Positions 7,601-7,838 of a DNA stretch of 7,838 bases are shown here, one piece after another; position 1 is the stretch's first letter, and every line of letters begins with the position of its first letter. The notes beneath the pieces were generated by a model, which saw only the letters and a list, made by a program, of their open reading frames with translations, was not told the origin of the DNA and made no database searches. This stretch comes from Bacteroidota bacterium (lineage in GTDB: Bacteria > Bacteroidota > Rhodothermia > Rhodothermales > JAAAOL01): positions 1 to 7,838 of the forward strand of contig JAAAOL010000384.1 in assembly GCA_009908885.1 (NCBI GenBank), read 5' to 3'. The position numbers and the translations under genes are program-made.

Positions 7601-7830
7601 TCATCGACATCGCCGATTTCGTAGTCGACGATGATGTAGTTGTTGCTCGGCCAGTAAGGGCTAGAGTTGGTGGCCACAGTGCCACTTCCTATCACTTCCT
7701 CGTCATTATTGTATATGGTGAAATCCGAACCACTATATTCCACCCTGCTGGGTTGTGCCTGAACTTGAATCGCGAACCCAGTGATTAGAAAAAGCACTAC
7801 AGCTGCTATGATCTCTACTCTATTTTGCAA
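4630..7830 (-). CDS. Secreted multi-domain alpha/beta-hydrolase with T9SS C-terminal sorting domain
   Basis: Predicted extracellular or cell-surface hydrolase exported by Sec and then the type IX secretion system. Visible parts (1066-residue reading): signal peptide 1-26 (hydrophobic core IIAAVVLFLITGFAI, likely cleavage after VQA); FG-GAP/VCBS-like segment about 30-215 with calcium-type loops DVDDDSDLE (74-82) and DEDGDGAED (123-131); alpha/beta-hydrolase core about 225-480 with oxyanion-type HG (233-234) and nucleophile elbow GHSRG (340-344, Ser342); a beta-rich, possibly jelly-roll segment about 585-712 ending VDDIGF; a Ser-rich linker about 720-745; a third Asp loop DQDGDGNFE (858-866); a fibronectin-III-like domain about 878-976; and the T9SS type A sorting domain 981-1066, with NYPNPARGRTTIRY, VYNTLGQRV and SGTYFYRI. 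Asp378 (LDPH) and His468 are candidate triad partners (inference). The four cysteines (417, 449, 588, 599) could form disulfides. The substrate is unknown; esterase or lipase is plausible. The first available start is a TTG at 7830 without a ribosome-binding site, and the frame is open to the window edge, so the true start may lie outside. Confidence 0.85.
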   Translation of the reverse strand: MQNRVEIIAAVVLFLITGFAIQVQAQPSRVEYSGSDFTIYNNDEEVIGSGTVATNSSPYWPSNNYIIVDYEIGDVDDDSDLEVVFIARHQTYYPGQVYAVDADGKEISRYWNPGFLYDLLLHDEDGDGAEDIFVGATNNDKNFGSTLPSVFALDARTMEGEAPPRLGSIGSGTEEWYTFLSNSENAGIKYLEVSGKKLIANTRSDQTGTEYTVYLANGEPAPLPQPGTTVIVHGANMAGLNLTDDGLLGSDAADHPWVYGMASDIRDEVGGQIYLLKNGWYQQVESGNSEREKILMFDWLEESVYPVFGYAEGAADALVALLLQGALNDDWDLDQLHFIGHSRGAVVASEAIQRLGLLSSTSMATVPIDDKIHFTPLDPHPWDDRIGDIVTDADLATAFLSAHDHDVNGSIGEGVLCWSNVAYVDHFWQQQASEEFFDNLSGLDNIPGCDVSESLNDETVESGAEVKHGNMPRWYRETIGDGELTGGFDYARSAGALDPSLISTSPSFGFGDDKTLGDEAVFNGGFNIAEEKSVDVVSAIVNAILEVSAPWADQLADEVAELTYDRPEVSPGWSFHGGEGGGLIGNPCELSSQLSSALCLYNPLNPGVLLESGAAGRKHNIQYVPSDAGSLHFTTFTFNSSTDDQLKVYFYDTQGSRQVVAGFDLSEGNILRSTKRSATLPKSGTSGFFEFVIEPGDGTIDSVIKVDDIGFKENRRFLASVSSSSNTSEGSITRKSAKSTSQGASVFLGAYDGEGNYTGPTSDTSWVTEIPGSKFLIEDTTVTRGRHAIVLPELPDGEEYTFEIVSQGETEAIDLFFEDHATPAETGVAAYERVDMGPNTVARSMIGTSTSDPMLEIDQDGDGNFEATQKPSASGGTLPVELTSFDATLNSESVNLTWQTASETNNTGFEVERMFQREEEWKQIGFVEGAGTTSQPRSYHFTDADIPFEAEHVVYRLKQVDTDGSSEYSEEVEVQLGKPEQFVLHGNYPNPARGRTTIRYELPRAVKVRLQVYNTLGQRVATLVREQQPAGRKEMVFDTSGLASGTYFYRIQAGDNTATRSMTVVQ

Positions 7831-7838
7831 GTCAAGAG

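Overview
The window looks like a chromosomal segment from a GC-rich member of the Bacteroidota/Rhodothermota group (Salinibacter/Rhodothermus-like). Three things point that way. The large minus-strand gene ends in a textbook type IX secretion system (T9SS) sorting domain, which is confined to that superphylum. The starts lack clear Shine-Dalgarno sequences. The one recognisable promoter candidate resembles the Bacteroidota TTTG / TAnnTTTG type. The genus is inference; no rRNA or other decisive marker is present.

Layout, left to right. (1) Positions 4-45 hold six degenerate tandem heptamers (pattern CnCnnRA) running up to the stop of the dUTPase gene. (2) dut, minus strand, 47-502, is a complete trimeric dUTPase with all five motifs. 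(3) A POT/PTR-family proton-coupled peptide transporter lies at 610-2364, minus strand, upstream of dut and co-directional with a 107-nt gap. (4) A 244-nt divergent intergenic region (2365-2608) carries a Bacteroidota-like promoter candidate reading toward aspS. (5) aspS, plus strand, 2609-4486, is a full bacterial-type aspartyl-tRNA synthetase. (6) Positions 4487-4557 hold a long G/C-rich hairpin, a likely terminator between convergent genes. (7) Positions 4558-4650 hold the beginning of a FitA/VapB-like ribbon-helix-helix antitoxin; its homology stops where the stop codon of the next gene begins. (8) Positions 4630-7830, minus strand, encode a secreted protein of about 1066 residues: signal peptide, FG-GAP-like calcium-loop segment, alpha/beta-hydrolase with a GHSRG nucleophile elbow, possible jelly-roll segment, fibronectin-III-like domain and T9SS C-terminal sorting domain. 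Its true start may lie beyond the right edge.

The left 4.5 kb is ordinary housekeeping DNA: nucleotide sanitation, peptide uptake and translation. These genes show no obvious functional link to one another. The right 3.3 kb looks different. The secreted hydrolase gene is AT-richer than its neighbours over most of its length, becomes GC-rich only toward its secretion tail, and abuts a truncated antitoxin gene. The simplest reading (inference) is that an acquired or rearranged segment was joined to the chromosome inside an antitoxin gene downstream of aspS. The most interesting content is therefore this junction and the multi-domain T9SS hydrolase. I see no complete novel defence, phage or CRISPR system.
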